Assembly (NCBI RefSeq): GCF_015040615.1
Contig: NZ_CP060402.1
Location: forward strand, 930,001 to 994,000
Reading direction: 5' to 3'
Length of the DNA stretch: 64,000 nucleotides
Source: Microbacterium sp. YJN-G
GTDB taxonomy: Bacteria; Actinomycetota; Actinomycetes; Actinomycetales; Microbacteriaceae
How positions within the stretch are numbered: position 1 is the first letter of the stretch; each line of letters starts with the position of its first letter. This document shows positions 54,475-63,085 of the stretch, in pieces. Position numbers and translations under genes: made by a program. Under the pieces are notes generated by a model, which worked only from the letters and a program-made list of their open reading frames with translations, was not told the origin of the DNA and made no database searches.

Positions 54475-55839
54475 GTGACCACACGTTCAGCGCAGCAGCA
54501 GTCCACCCGCAGGGCCGTCAGGACCGGAGCCGTGTCACAGGATGACACGGCTCTTCGCACATATGTGCTCGACACATCCGTGCTGCTCAGCGACCCGCAG
54601 GCCCTGTTCCGATTCGCGGAGCACTCCATCGTCCTCCCGGTCGTGGTGATCACCGAACTCGAGGCCAAGCGCCACGACCCCGAGCTCGGCTACTTCGCGC
54701 GCCGCGCGCTGCGTCACCTCGACGAGCTGCGCATCGAGCACGGGCGACTCGACTTCCCCGTCGAGGTGGGCGAGGGCGGCACCCTGCGTGTCGAGCTCGG
54801 ACACGCCGACATGTCGATCCTGCCGGCCGGCATCCGCCTCAGCGACAACGACAGCCGCATCCTCGCCACCGCCGCCCAGCTCGCGCAGGACGGCCAGGAC
54901 GTCACGATCGTGTCGAAGGACCTGCCGATGCGGGTCAAGGCCGCGTCGCTCGGCCTGACCGCCGAGGAGTACCTGGCCGAGCAGGCCGTCGACTCGGGCT
55001 GGACCGGGATCGCCTCAGTCGACCTGTCGGGAGACGACATGGCCGACCTGTACGAGAGCGAGGTCGGCCTGAGCGACGACGTGCGCGGCGTACCCGTGAA
55101 CACCGGCCTCATCATCCACTCCGAGCGCGGATCGGCGCTGGGCCGGGTCGTCGGCGACGGCGAGTTCCGCCTGGTGCGCGGCGACCGCGAGGTGTTCGGC
55201 CTGCACGGCCGCTCGGCCGAGCAGCGCATCGCCATCGACCTGCTGCTCGATCCCGAGGTCGGCATCGTGTCGCTGGGCGGACGCGCCGGCACCGGAAAGT
55301 CGGCACTGGCGTTGTGTGCCGGACTCGAGGCGGTGCTCGAGCGGCAGCAGCAGAAGAAGATCATCGTCTTCCGGCCGCTGTTCGCCGTCGGCGGGCAGGA
55401 GCTCGGCTATCTGCCCGGCGACCAGGGCGAGAAGATGGGGCCCTGGGGGCAGGCGGTCTACGACACGCTCGGCTCGGTCGTCTCGGGCAACGTCCTCGAC
55501 GAGGTCGTGGAGCGCGGGATGCTCGAGGTGCTGCCGCTCACGCACATCCGCGGCCGCTCGCTGCACGACGCGTTCGTGATCGTGGATGAGGCGCAGTCGC
55601 TCGAACGCAACGTGCTGCTGACGGTGCTCAGCCGCATGGGCCAGAACTCGCGGGTGGTGCTGGCCCACGACGTCGGCCAGCGCGACAACCTGCGGGTCGG
55701 CCGCCACGACGGCATCGCCAGTGTGATCGAGACGCTCAAGGGCCACGAGCTGTTCGGCCACGTCACCCTCACCCGGTCCGAGCGCTCGGCGATCGCCGCG
55801 CTGGTGACCCAGCTGCTGGAGGGCGGAGAGCTCAGCTGA
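54475..55839 (+). CDS. PIN-domain PhoH-family ATPase (YlaK/PhoH2-like)
   Basis: A 454-residue protein with two domains. The PIN ribonuclease domain (about 28-160) begins [20 protein letters not shown] with the first acidic residue, then VITELEAKR and [11 protein letters not shown]. The PhoH ATPase (about 240-454) has Walker [36 protein letters not shown] with Walker B, and [18 protein letters not shown]. Mycobacterial PhoH2 proteins of this build unwind and cut RNA. The start GTG 54475 has TAGGAG upstream. The palindromic array of the DUF559 locus begins 33 bases past its stop. Confidence 0.93.
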   Translation: MTTRSAQQQSTRRAVRTGAVSQDDTALRTYVLDTSVLLSDPQALFRFAEHSIVLPVVVITELEAKRHDPELGYFARRALRHLDELRIEHGRLDFPVEVGEGGTLRVELGHADMSILPAGIRLSDNDSRILATAAQLAQDGQDVTIVSKDLPMRVKAASLGLTAEEYLAEQAVDSGWTGIASVDLSGDDMADLYESEVGLSDDVRGVPVNTGLIIHSERGSALGRVVGDGEFRLVRGDREVFGLHGRSAEQRIAIDLLLDPEVGIVSLGGRAGTGKSALALCAGLEAVLERQQQKKIIVFRPLFAVGGQELGYLPGDQGEKMGPWGQAVYDTLGSVVSGNVLDEVVERGMLEVLPLTHIRGRSLHDAFVIVDEAQSLERNVLLTVLSRMGQNSRVVLAHDVGQRDNLRVGRHDGIASVIETLKGHELFGHVTLTRSERSAIAALVTQLLEGGELS

Positions 55840-55871
55840 CCGCATCCGCCCTTCCCCGGTCTGCGGAGGTT

Positions 55872-55937
55872 GACCCGATCTGCTGAAGTATTTGCGAGAA
55901 ACATCAGCAGATCGGGTCGAACTCAGCAGATCGGGTC
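55872..55937. repeat. Left palindromic array (three CCCGATCTGCTGA copies)
   Basis: GACCCGATCTGCTGA (55872-55886) and TCAGCAGATCGGGTC (55904-55918) form a perfect 15-bp inverted repeat with an AT-rich 17-base centre; a further TCAGCAGATCGGGTC lies at 55923-55937. It may also terminate the PhoH transcript. The stop codon of the next gene (55938-55936) overlaps the third copy. Confidence 0.95.
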
Positions 55938-56814
55938 AGGGGCGAGCTGTGATTCGACGCAGCGCGCTCATGATCGCCGACTGGACCGACGGCCAGTCGT
56001 AGACGATCTGCGCGTAGTCGAAGCGGAGTGTCTCGTATCCGAGGCGTGATGCGGCGGCGTCGCGCACCAGATCCTTGTGCCGCATCGACTCGCCGTCGTG
56101 GTTCTCCTTGCCGTCCGCCTCGAGGATCAGCCGTCCGCCGATCACGAAATCGACCTTCCCCACTCCGGTGATGACGACCTGGCATTCGAGCCGGATGCCG
56201 AGGATGTGAAGTCGCAGACGGAGAAGGGACTCCAGTCCGCTGTCGGCATCCGGCCTGGCCAAATCGACGAGCCAGCGAGCGGATGCCGGCAGACCGTCGC
56301 GAACTCTCGCCCGGGCGGTCTTCGAGAGCAGCCGCTTGCGCCACGCCGACTCGTACGCGGCGAAGAAGGCCTCGTCGCCCTGGCAGCGACGCAGATGCAG
56401 CAGGGCCGTGATCACGCCGGTGCGTCCGAGCGGTGGCCGGCCACGATAGAAGTGCGAGACGCACACGCACGCGTCGTGGGGGTGGGCGTGGCGATCGGCC
56501 CCGAGCCATACGTGCGGCACGGTCACCGGCTCGAGCACCCACACCCCCAGCAGTTGCAGCACACTCGCGCAGCTCAGTGCGCCACCGTGCGCGGTGGCGG
56601 CCCTGATATCGGCATGCAGCGGCGCGACGGCGAAGACACCATCGCGGATCCGCTCGATCTCTCCGCGCTGCACACACGACGACAGTGCCCGGCGGGTGAA
56701 GCCGAGCGTCTGGAGGTGTGCTCCGCGGGCGATGCCGCCGAGGATTCGGATGGTGTCAGAGGCTGAGAGCATGCCCAACAGCATGCTGAGTGCTGGGGCA
56801 TCCGTCGGGCCCAC
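55936..56814 (-). CDS. AbiEi-like/DUF559 protein (winged helix plus Vsr-like nuclease fold)
   Basis: A 292-residue two-part protein. The N-terminal part (about 20-110) resembles the AbiEi antitoxin winged helix: SDTIRILGGIARGAHLQTLG, FTRRALSSCVQRGEIERIRD, GVFAVAPLH. The C-terminal part (about 205-290) is DUF559, a Vsr-like PD-(D/E)xK fold: SGLESLLRLRLHILGI, VGKVDFVIGGRLILEADGKE with the acidic pair, and SRLGYETLRFDYAQIV. Its role (defence, DNA repair, toxin-antitoxin or selfish element) is unknown. The start GTG 56814 is uncertain; no ribosome site is seen. It is bracketed by palindromic arrays and reads away from fumC's 3' end. Confidence 0.82.
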   Translation of the reverse strand: MGPTDAPALSMLLGMLSASDTIRILGGIARGAHLQTLGFTRRALSSCVQRGEIERIRDGVFAVAPLHADIRAATAHGGALSCASVLQLLGVWVLEPVTVPHVWLGADRHAHPHDACVCVSHFYRGRPPLGRTGVITALLHLRRCQGDEAFFAAYESAWRKRLLSKTARARVRDGLPASARWLVDLARPDADSGLESLLRLRLHILGIRLECQVVITGVGKVDFVIGGRLILEADGKENHDGESMRHKDLVRDAAASRLGYETLRFDYAQIVYDWPSVQSAIMSALRRITARP

Positions 56815-56870
56815 ATCCCAGGTGTTGTGAAGAACTCGGCGGATTCCGACGTCTGTGCAGAAAGAACGAC

Positions 56871-56955
56871 GCCCCGATCTGCTGACCTTCGCCCGATCTG
56901 CTGACGAATCAGGTGAGAAGGTCAGCAGATCGGGACGGGCTCAGCAAATCGGGGC
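56871..56955. repeat. Right palindromic array (four CCCGATCTGCTGA copies)
   Basis: Two direct copies (56871-56885, 56891-56904) are followed by two inverted copies (56922-56934, 56941-56955, the last with CAGCAAAT). Outer and inner pairs form nested inverted repeats; GACCTTC/GAAGGTC extends one pairing. It lies between the 3' end of fumC and the 5' end of the DUF559 gene. Confidence 0.95.
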
Positions 56956-56971
56956 GCGGACGCGCGGCGGG

Positions 56972-58366
56972 TCAGCCGGCGTGCGTCATCGACAGCAGGT
57001 CGAGCTTCTGGTCGAGCACCTCTTCGGTGATCTCGCCGCGCTCGACGTAGCCGAGGTCGATCACGGCGTCACGCACGGTGATGCCCTTGGCGACGGCGTG
57101 CTTGGCGATCTTCGCGGCGGCCTCGTAGCCGATCACCTTGTTCAGCGGGGTCACGATCGACGGGCTCATGCCGGCGAAGGCGGCGGCGCGCTCGACGTTG
57201 GCCTCCAGGCCGTCGATGGTCTTGTCGGCGAGCACGCGCACGGCGTTCGAGATCAGGCGGATCGACTCGAGCAGCGCGGTGCCCATCACGGGGATGGCGA
57301 CGTTGAGCTCGAAGGAGCCGGATGCTCCCGCCCAGGCGACCGTGGCGTCGTTGCCGATGACACGGGCGCAGACCATGAGCACGGCCTCCGGCACGACCGG
57401 GTTGACCTTGCCCGGCATGATCGACGAACCCGGCTGCAGGTCGGGGATGTGCAGCTCGCCGAGGCCGGTGTTCGGGCCCGAGCCCATCCAGCGCAGGTCG
57501 TTGTTGATCTTCGTGAGCGAGACGGCGATCGTGCGGAGCGCACCGGATGCCTCGACGAGGCCGTCGCGGTTGGCCTGCGCCTCGAAGTGGTCCTTCGCCT
57601 CGGTGATCGGCAGCTCGGTCTCGGCGGCGAGCAGCGCGATGACCTTCTGCGGGAAGCCCAGCGGGGTGTTGATGCCGGTGCCGACGGCCGTGCCGCCCAG
57701 TGGCACCTCGGCGACGCGGGGGAGCGCCGCCTGCACGCGCTCGATGCCCAGGCGCAGCTGGCGGGCGTACCCGCCGAACTCCTGGCCGAGGGTGACGGGG
57801 GTGGCATCCATCAGGTGCGTACGGCCCGACTTGACGACCTCCTTCCACAGCTCGGCCTTGGCCTCCAGCGCCACGGCGAGGTGGTCGAGCGAGGGGATGA
57901 GGGTGTCGATCAGCGCCTGCGTGACGGCGATGTGCACTGACGTCGGGAAGACGTCGTTCGACGACTGCGACGCGTTGACGTGGTCGTTCGGGTGCACGGC
58001 CGAACCGAGGATGCCGGTGGCGAGGTTCGCGAGCACCTCGTTCATGTTCATGTTCGACGACGTACCCGAACCGGTCTGGTACGTGTCGACGGGGAACTCG
58101 CGGTCGTGCTTGCCCGAGGCCACCTCGTCGGCGGCCTGCGCGATCGCGTCGGCGATCGCACCGTCGAGGGTGCCGAGCTCCTTGTTCGCGAGAGCCGCGG
58201 CCTTCTTGATGCGCGCGAGCGCGGCGATCTGCGCCGACTCGAGGCCCTTGCCCGAGATCGGGAAGTTCTCCACGGCACGCTGGGTCTGCGCGCTGTACAA
58301 GGCGTTCACGGGCACACGCACTTCACCCATGGTGTCGTGCTCGATGCGGAATTCGGTCTCGGTCAC
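56972..58366 (-). CDS. fumC: Class II fumarase
   Basis: Interconverts fumarate and malate in the TCA cycle. The 464 residues hold [20 protein letters not shown] at the start, [38 protein letters not shown], the catalytic histidine in [10 protein letters not shown] and the signature [10 protein letters not shown]. The start is GTG 58366, which overlaps the carbonic anhydrase stop (GTGA) with AAAGGAG upstream. Last gene of the run DUF4245-carbonic anhydrase-fumC. Confidence 0.98.
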   Translation of the reverse strand: MTETEFRIEHDTMGEVRVPVNALYSAQTQRAVENFPISGKGLESAQIAALARIKKAAALANKELGTLDGAIADAIAQAADEVASGKHDREFPVDTYQTGSGTSSNMNMNEVLANLATGILGSAVHPNDHVNASQSSNDVFPTSVHIAVTQALIDTLIPSLDHLAVALEAKAELWKEVVKSGRTHLMDATPVTLGQEFGGYARQLRLGIERVQAALPRVAEVPLGGTAVGTGINTPLGFPQKVIALLAAETELPITEAKDHFEAQANRDGLVEASGALRTIAVSLTKINNDLRWMGSGPNTGLGELHIPDLQPGSSIMPGKVNPVVPEAVLMVCARVIGNDATVAWAGASGSFELNVAIPVMGTALLESIRLISNAVRVLADKTIDGLEANVERAAAFAGMSPSIVTPLNKVIGYEAAAKIAKHAVAKGITVRDAVIDLGYVERGEITEEVLDQKLDLLSMTHAG

Positions 58367-59034
58367 TTCTGCTCCTTTGAGAGTGAGGGGATGTCGGAAT
58401 CGGCGAGGCCGACCTGTGCGATCGGGACGGCGCTGCCGTCGGTCAGACGGTACTTGGCGCCCACGATGGCCAGCCGGCCTTCGGCGACGGCGTCGCTGAT
58501 GATCTCGGACGACGCCAGCAGCCCCAGGATGGTTCCGCGCAGGTGCTCGCGTCCGACCTCTTCGGGGTCGATGTCGTCGACGGATGTGCCGCCACCGTCC
58601 TTCAGGACGCGGCGTGCCGCCGGGACGATCGGCGCGATCAGCTTCCAGATCTTCGGCGGGATCGGCTCGGCGTCGATCGCCGTGCCGCGCACGGCCGCGG
58701 CGACCGCGCCGCACGAGTCGTGCGCGAGCACGATCAGCAGCGGCACGTCGAGCAGCGCGACGGCAAACTCGATGCTCGCCACGGCGGAGTCCGTCACCAT
58801 CTGGCCGGCGTTGCGGGTGGTGAACAGGTCGCCCAGCCCGACATCGAAGAGGGTCTCTGCGGCGACGCGCGAGTCGGAGCAGCCCAGGAAGGTGGCGAAG
58901 GGGTTCTGCCCGTTCGCGATCTCGGCTCGGCGGTGCGCGTCCTGGTTGGGGTGCTGGGAGATGCCGGCGACGAATCGCCTGTTCCCCTCGATCAGCTTCG
59001 TCCAGGCCTCAGCGGGTGTGAGTGTCGTGGTCAT
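58363..59034 (-). CDS. Beta-class carbonic anhydrase
   Basis: Hydrates CO2 to bicarbonate, supplying carboxylases such as Ppc. In 223 residues the zinc ligands are Cys52, His105 and Cys108 (LGCSDSRV and AHDSCGAV), with Asp54 and Arg56 of the active-site dyad. It overlaps DUF4245 upstream (ATGA) and fumC downstream (GTGA), so translation of all three is likely coupled. Confidence 0.96.
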   Translation of the reverse strand: MTTTLTPAEAWTKLIEGNRRFVAGISQHPNQDAHRRAEIANGQNPFATFLGCSDSRVAAETLFDVGLGDLFTTRNAGQMVTDSAVASIEFAVALLDVPLLIVLAHDSCGAVAAAVRGTAIDAEPIPPKIWKLIAPIVPAARRVLKDGGGTSVDDIDPEEVGREHLRGTILGLLASSEIISDAVAEGRLAIVGAKYRLTDGSAVPIAQVGLADSDIPSLSKEQK

Positions 59035-59672
59035 CCGGCCTCCTTCAGGTCGCTCAACTGCGCGGTGAGTGATTCAGCAAGTTCCTTGGTGGAGTCCGCG
59101 GAGCGGGAGCCGTAGAGCAGCACGTAGTCGGGCCCGGCCTGGGTGCCGAGCGCATAGGTGACGTTCGCGGTACCGCGGTCACCCATGTCGAACACGTCCC
59201 AGGTGACGCCGTCGATCTCGGTCGTGCCCGTCGGTGCCATGCCGCCGGTGACCTGCGGGGCCCAGGTCACGTCGGCGTCGAACGCCTGCGCGACGCGGAT
59301 GAACCCGCGCTCGCGCTCGCCGGAGGGCGCGAGCGTGATGTTCCACACCGTCACCGCTCCGCCTTCGAGGCCCGCGGCGTTGACCCGCCAGAAGTCGCCG
59401 AGCTCGGGCACGACGACGGGTCGCTCAGACGTCGACTCGACGTCGGCGGCGATCTTCGCCACGTCGATCAGCGGGCGCTCGGTCGGCTCGCCCCTCGGCA
59501 CGGCGAAGACGATGACGGCGACCACGGCCACGGTGGCGATCAGCGCGGCGATGAGGTTGCGAAAGGTCTGGCTCGAGCGGTAGACCCGGCTGGACTCGGC
59601 CTTGCGATCGGCGGTCTCCTGCGGAGTCTCGGGGCGGCCGAGTCCGGCGACGACGCGGGGCTTCCTGCTCAT
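59031..59672 (-). CDS. DUF4245 membrane protein
   Basis: A 213-residue protein of the actinobacterial DUF4245 family. A basic cytoplasmic start (RVYRSSQTFRNLIAALIATV) leads to one helix (AALIATVAVVAVIVFAV) and an outer domain with DFWRVNAAGLEGGAVTVWNI, GFIRVAQAFDADVTWAPQVT and a YALGTQAGPDYVLLYGSRS end. Function unknown. Its place between xseB and carbonic anhydrase/fumC, with ATGA overlaps on both sides, is typical for the order. Confidence 0.9.
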   Translation of the reverse strand: MSRKPRVVAGLGRPETPQETADRKAESSRVYRSSQTFRNLIAALIATVAVVAVIVFAVPRGEPTERPLIDVAKIAADVESTSERPVVVPELGDFWRVNAAGLEGGAVTVWNITLAPSGERERGFIRVAQAFDADVTWAPQVTGGMAPTGTTEIDGVTWDVFDMGDRGTANVTYALGTQAGPDYVLLYGSRSADSTKELAESLTAQLSDLKEAG

Positions 59673-59899
59673 TCCCCGTCTCCGGCGGATGCCGCATCAC
59701 GGGCGGCGTCCAGACGGCGCTTCGCGCCCAGCAGCCACTCCTCGCAGCGGGCGGCGAGGGCTTCGCCCCGCTCCCACAGCGCCAGGGAGTGCTCGAGCGT
59801 CGGAGAACCCTGTTCGAGCTCGGCGACCACGCGCACGAGCTCATCACGGGCGGCCTCGAACGACAGCGATTCGACGGGGGAGTCGTTGGACGCAGTCAC
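59669..59899 (-). CDS. xseB: Exodeoxyribonuclease VII small subunit
   Basis: A 76-residue XseB: LSFEAARDELVRVVAELEQG, TLEHSLALWERGEALAARCE. With XseA it degrades single-stranded DNA. The chosen start is GTG 59899, 7 bases after a leaderless -10 box; an ATG 9 bases further upstream overlaps that box. The end overlaps DUF4245 (ATGA). It lies downstream of xseA after a 97-base gap. Confidence 0.92.
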   Translation of the reverse strand: MTASNDSPVESLSFEAARDELVRVVAELEQGSPTLEHSLALWERGEALAARCEEWLLGAKRRLDAARDAASAGDGE

Positions 59900-59906
59900 G
59901 CCTGCC

Positions 59907-59912
59907 ATCCTA
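59907..59912 (-). promoter_or_regulatory. xseB: Leaderless -10 box TAGGAT (xseB)
   Basis: TAGGAT on the minus strand, 7 bases, then GTG at 59899. Confidence 0.6.
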
Positions 59913-59996
59913 CCGGCGCACGGAGAGAGCCCCCGCCGGGCCCCGAAGGCGCCCACTTCGCACGCCCCAGACCAGGTGCGGATGCCGTCGGCGGTG

Positions 59997-61283
59997 CTAC
60001 TGCGCTTCCGGGACCTCTCCTTCGGAGCGGGCGCGCAGCGAGCCGTGCTCGACGGTCACTGTGAGCGCCGTCCCGGCCGGCGCCGTTGCGGCGTCGCGCA
60101 GGATGCGGCCGTCGTCGAGGTGCGCGATGGCGTAGCCGCGGGCCAGCGTGGCCGCAGGCGACAGAGCCCGCAGCGAGGCGCGCAGCTCGGCGGTCGCGCG
60201 CTGCGCGGCATCCATCCGCCGGCCGAGGGTGTCGCGTCCGCGGGAGGCCAGCAGGAAGATCTCCTGCGCCCGGTCGTCGATGATCGGATCGGGAGAGCGC
60301 AGCACCGGGCGCGAGCGCAGCTGTTCGAGCTGCGCGATGTCGTGACTGATGCGCTGGGTGAGCCGGCTCGTGGCGCGGGCGCGCAGCTGCGCGATCACGG
60401 CACGCTGCTCGCCGACATCGGGGACCACACGCTTGGCGGCATCCGTCGGGGTCGAGGCGCGCAGATCGGCGACGTCGTCGAGCAGCGGATGGTCGTTCTC
60501 GTGCCCGATGGCGCTCACCACCGGAGTGGTCGCCGCGGCGACCGCCCGCACCAGGCGCTCGTCGCTGAACCCGAGCAGGGTCTGCGGGTCGCCGCCACCA
60601 CGGGCGATGATGATCACGTCGACCTCGGGATCGGCATCCAGCCGTGCCAGAGCCGCGAGCACCTCGGGCACGCACCGGTCGCCCTGCACGGCGACATGCT
60701 CGGTGCGGAAGCGCACCTGCGGCCAGCGCAGCTCGGCGTTGCGGTGCACGTCCTTCTCGGCATCCGACCGCTCGCCGGTGATGAGTCCGATGCAGTGCGG
60801 CAGGAACGGCAGAGTCTTCTTGCGCGCCGGATCGAACAGCCCCTCCTGGCGCAGCTGCGCGCGCAGGCGCTCGAGGCGCTCGAGCTGATCGCCGAGGCCC
60901 ACGTGCTTCATGGCCGAGACGATGAAGCTGAAGTCGCCGCCCTTGACGAAGTAATCGGCCTTCACCGCCGCGACCACGTGGTCGCCCACGGCGAGGTCGC
61001 CCGGGATGCGGGGGCGCACGCTCGACCACACCCGGATCGAGATCTGCGCGTCGGAGCGGGTGTCCTTCAGCCGCGCGAACACGTTGCCGGCGCGCACGTT
61101 CCACGAGGTGATCTCGCCCTCGACCCAGACGGTGTTCCAGCGGGCGATGAAGTCGCGGATGGTGCCGTTCAGGCGTGCCACCGAGGTCGGAGCGTCGGCC
61201 GTCGAGTCGCGTGGCGCGACCGAGTCCGCGGGTGGCGGCTCACCGGGGATCGCGGATGCTTCGAAGACGGTCACGCTCTCCAT
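59997..61283 (-). CDS. xseA: Exodeoxyribonuclease VII large subunit
   Basis: A 428-residue XseA, close to the family length. The N-terminal OB fold holds WVEGEITSWNVRAGNVFARL; the nuclease core has PFLPHCIGLITGERSDAEKD, IIIARGGGDPQTLLGFSDE and VVSAIGHENDHPLLDDVADL with RASTPTDAAK. The C-terminal helical arm ends in TLARGYAIAHLDDGRILRDA. ATG 61283 is the most likely start; earlier in-frame ATGs exist, encoding a Pro/Ser/Gly-rich stretch from two direct repeats (about 61304-61345). It is divergent from ispH. Confidence 0.93.
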   Translation of the reverse strand: MESVTVFEASAIPGEPPPADSVAPRDSTADAPTSVARLNGTIRDFIARWNTVWVEGEITSWNVRAGNVFARLKDTRSDAQISIRVWSSVRPRIPGDLAVGDHVVAAVKADYFVKGGDFSFIVSAMKHVGLGDQLERLERLRAQLRQEGLFDPARKKTLPFLPHCIGLITGERSDAEKDVHRNAELRWPQVRFRTEHVAVQGDRCVPEVLAALARLDADPEVDVIIIARGGGDPQTLLGFSDERLVRAVAAATTPVVSAIGHENDHPLLDDVADLRASTPTDAAKRVVPDVGEQRAVIAQLRARATSRLTQRISHDIAQLEQLRSRPVLRSPDPIIDDRAQEIFLLASRGRDTLGRRMDAAQRATAELRASLRALSPAATLARGYAIAHLDDGRILRDAATAPAGTALTVTVEHGSLRARSEGEVPEAQ

Positions 61284-61370
61284 TGTCGACGATGCCCCCG
61301 ACGCCGACGGCATCCCGACCGCTCCCGACGGCATCCCGGCCACTCCCGGCCTTCGGACAGGTGCGATCGG

Positions 61371-61376
61371 TAGACT
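61371..61376 (+). promoter_or_regulatory. ispH: Leaderless -10 box TAGACT (ispH)
   Basis: TAGACT, 6 bases, then GTG at 61383. Confidence 0.7.
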
Positions 61377-61382
61377 CGAGGG

Positions 61383-62459
61383 GTGACTTCCGCACCCGTC
61401 TCCCTCCCGCTTCCGCAGGTTCCCGGCCGCCGTCGCGCCGTCGAGCGCGCGCGTCTGGAGAACCGTCCCGTCGACGGTGACAAGCGGGTGCTGCTGGCGG
61501 CGCCGCGCGGATACTGCGCGGGTGTCGACCGGGCCGTCGTCGCCGTCGAGAAGGCGCTGGAGCGCTACGGGGCGCCGGTGTACGTGCGCAAGCAGATCGT
61601 GCACAACATCCACGTCGTCACCGAGCTCGAGCAGAAGGGCGCGATCTTCGTCGAAGAGGTCGACGAGGTCCCCGAAGGCGCGCACGTCGTCTTCAGCGCG
61701 CACGGCGTCTCGCCGGCTGTCGTGAACGCCGCCGCCGACCGCGGCCTGCACGCGATCGACGCGACCTGCCCGCTGGTGACCAAGGTGCACCGCGAGGCCG
61801 TGCGCTTCGCCCGCGACGACTACGAGATCCTGCTCATCGGCCACGACGGTCATGAGGAGGTCGAGGGCACCGCCGGTGAGGCGCCCGAGCACGTCACGAT
61901 CGTGAACTCGCCCGACGAGGCCGACACCGTGCAGGTGAAGGACCCGTCGAAGGTCGTCTGGCTGTCGCAGACCACGCTCTCGGTGGACGAGACGATGGAG
62001 ACGGTCAACCGGCTGCGCGCCCGGTTCCCCGAGCTGCACAATCCGCCGTCGGATGACATCTGCTACGCCACCCAGAACCGCCAGGTCGCGATCAAGAAGG
62101 TCGCGAAGGATGCCGATCTGGTGATCGTGGTCGGCTCGGCGAACTCGTCGAACAGCGTGCGCCTGGTCGAGGTCGCCCTGGAGTACGGCGCCAAGGCCGC
62201 CTACCGCGTCGACTACGCCGACGAGGTGCAGCAGGAGTGGCTCGACGGCGTGCGCACCGTCGGCGTCACCAGTGGCGCCTCCGTGCCCGAGGTGCTCGTG
62301 CGGGAGGTGCTAGAGGCGCTCAGCGAGGCCGGGTACGGCGACGTCGAAGAGGTGCGCACGGCCGAGGAGGACCTCATGTTCTCGCTGCCGAAGGAGCTTC
62401 GCCAGGATTCCGCCGGCAAGCGCGACGAGCGTGCGCTCGGCGGGCGCTCGTCACGCTGA
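61383..62459 (+). CDS. ispH: 4-hydroxy-3-methylbut-2-enyl diphosphate reductase
   Basis: Last step of the MEP pathway, giving IPP and DMAPP. The 358 residues show the three cysteines of the iron-sulfur cluster: [22 protein letters not shown] and [11 protein letters not shown], plus FSAHGVSP and [11 protein letters not shown]. Its products feed the cis-prenyl synthase encoded at 52384. Start GTG 61383 on a leaderless promoter, divergent from xseA. Confidence 0.97.
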   Translation: MTSAPVSLPLPQVPGRRRAVERARLENRPVDGDKRVLLAAPRGYCAGVDRAVVAVEKALERYGAPVYVRKQIVHNIHVVTELEQKGAIFVEEVDEVPEGAHVVFSAHGVSPAVVNAAADRGLHAIDATCPLVTKVHREAVRFARDDYEILLIGHDGHEEVEGTAGEAPEHVTIVNSPDEADTVQVKDPSKVVWLSQTTLSVDETMETVNRLRARFPELHNPPSDDICYATQNRQVAIKKVAKDADLVIVVGSANSSNSVRLVEVALEYGAKAAYRVDYADEVQQEWLDGVRTVGVTSGASVPEVLVREVLEALSEAGYGDVEEVRTAEEDLMFSLPKELRQDSAGKRDERALGGRSSR

Positions 62460-62513
62460 CGCGCGGCTAGCCGAAGCATCCGCTCCTCACGGCGTGGCCC
62501 AAGGCGCGGCCGC

Positions 62514-62519
62514 TAACGT
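62514..62519 (+). promoter_or_regulatory. Leaderless -10 box TAACGT
   Basis: TAACGT, 7 bases, then ATG at 62527. Confidence 0.55.
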
Positions 62520-62526
62520 GGATGCC

Positions 62527-63045
62527 ATGAGCACCGACCGGCCGCAGTACGGCGAGTACGCGACTCCCGACGAGCAGAGGATCCGCGCGGGCCTGCCGCC
62601 CCTGGGAGCCGACCCCGCGCCTCCCGCCCCGCCGGCGCCCGTGCCTGCCCCGAGCGCAGCGCGGCCCGCGACGAGCGGAGCCGGTCGCCTCGTCACCTTC
62701 GCTCTGCTCGGCTTCGGCCTGTTCAACGTGCTCTCCTCCATCCCCGGGTTCCTCGATCTGCCGCGCACCCTCACCGAGTCGATGCGGATCCTCGGACTCG
62801 AGGGCGAGTTCACGAACGTCGCCGCCGCCCGCAACTGGGGCGTCATCGCCCTGATCGTGCTGATGGCCGGCTACGCCGCCACCGTCTGGCTCTCGGTGCG
62901 CAGGATGAGGGCCGGTGCATCGTCGTGGTGGGTGCCGCTGGTCGGATTCGTCGTGACGATGTTCGCCGTCTCGCTGTGCCTCTCGGTGCCCATGTTCGGC
63001 GATCCCGCCTTCACCCAGGGGATGCTCACGCCGCCGGCCGGATAG
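62527..63045 (+). CDS. Proline-rich membrane protein (DUF6264-like)
   Basis: A 172-residue protein. A polar, proline/alanine-rich N-terminus (YGEYATPDEQRIRAGLPPLG) is followed by three hydrophobic helices: RLVTFALLGFGLFNVLSSIP, WGVIALIVLMAGYAATVWLS and WWVPLVGFVVTMFAVSLCLS. The YGEYATPDEQ start is characteristic of a Microbacteriaceae membrane family I place as DUF6264-like. Function unknown. Leaderless start at ATG 62527. Confidence 0.75.
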   Translation: MSTDRPQYGEYATPDEQRIRAGLPPLGADPAPPAPPAPVPAPSAARPATSGAGRLVTFALLGFGLFNVLSSIPGFLDLPRTLTESMRILGLEGEFTNVAAARNWGVIALIVLMAGYAATVWLSVRRMRAGASSWWVPLVGFVVTMFAVSLCLSVPMFGDPAFTQGMLTPPAG

Positions 63046-63073
63046 CTGCCATGTCGCGCACACCGTCGCCGGG

Positions 63074-63079
63074 TAGCCT
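63074..63079 (+). promoter_or_regulatory. Leaderless -10 box TAGCCT (right-edge gene)
   Basis: TAGCCT, 6 bases, then GTG at 63086. Confidence 0.6.
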
Positions 63080-63085
63080 CGAGGT

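Noticed and set aside
55936..56814. Complete type IV toxin-antitoxin (AbiE) pair
   Set aside because: Only the AbiEi-like part is present, fused to DUF559; no AbiEii-type nucleotidyltransferase gene is adjacent.
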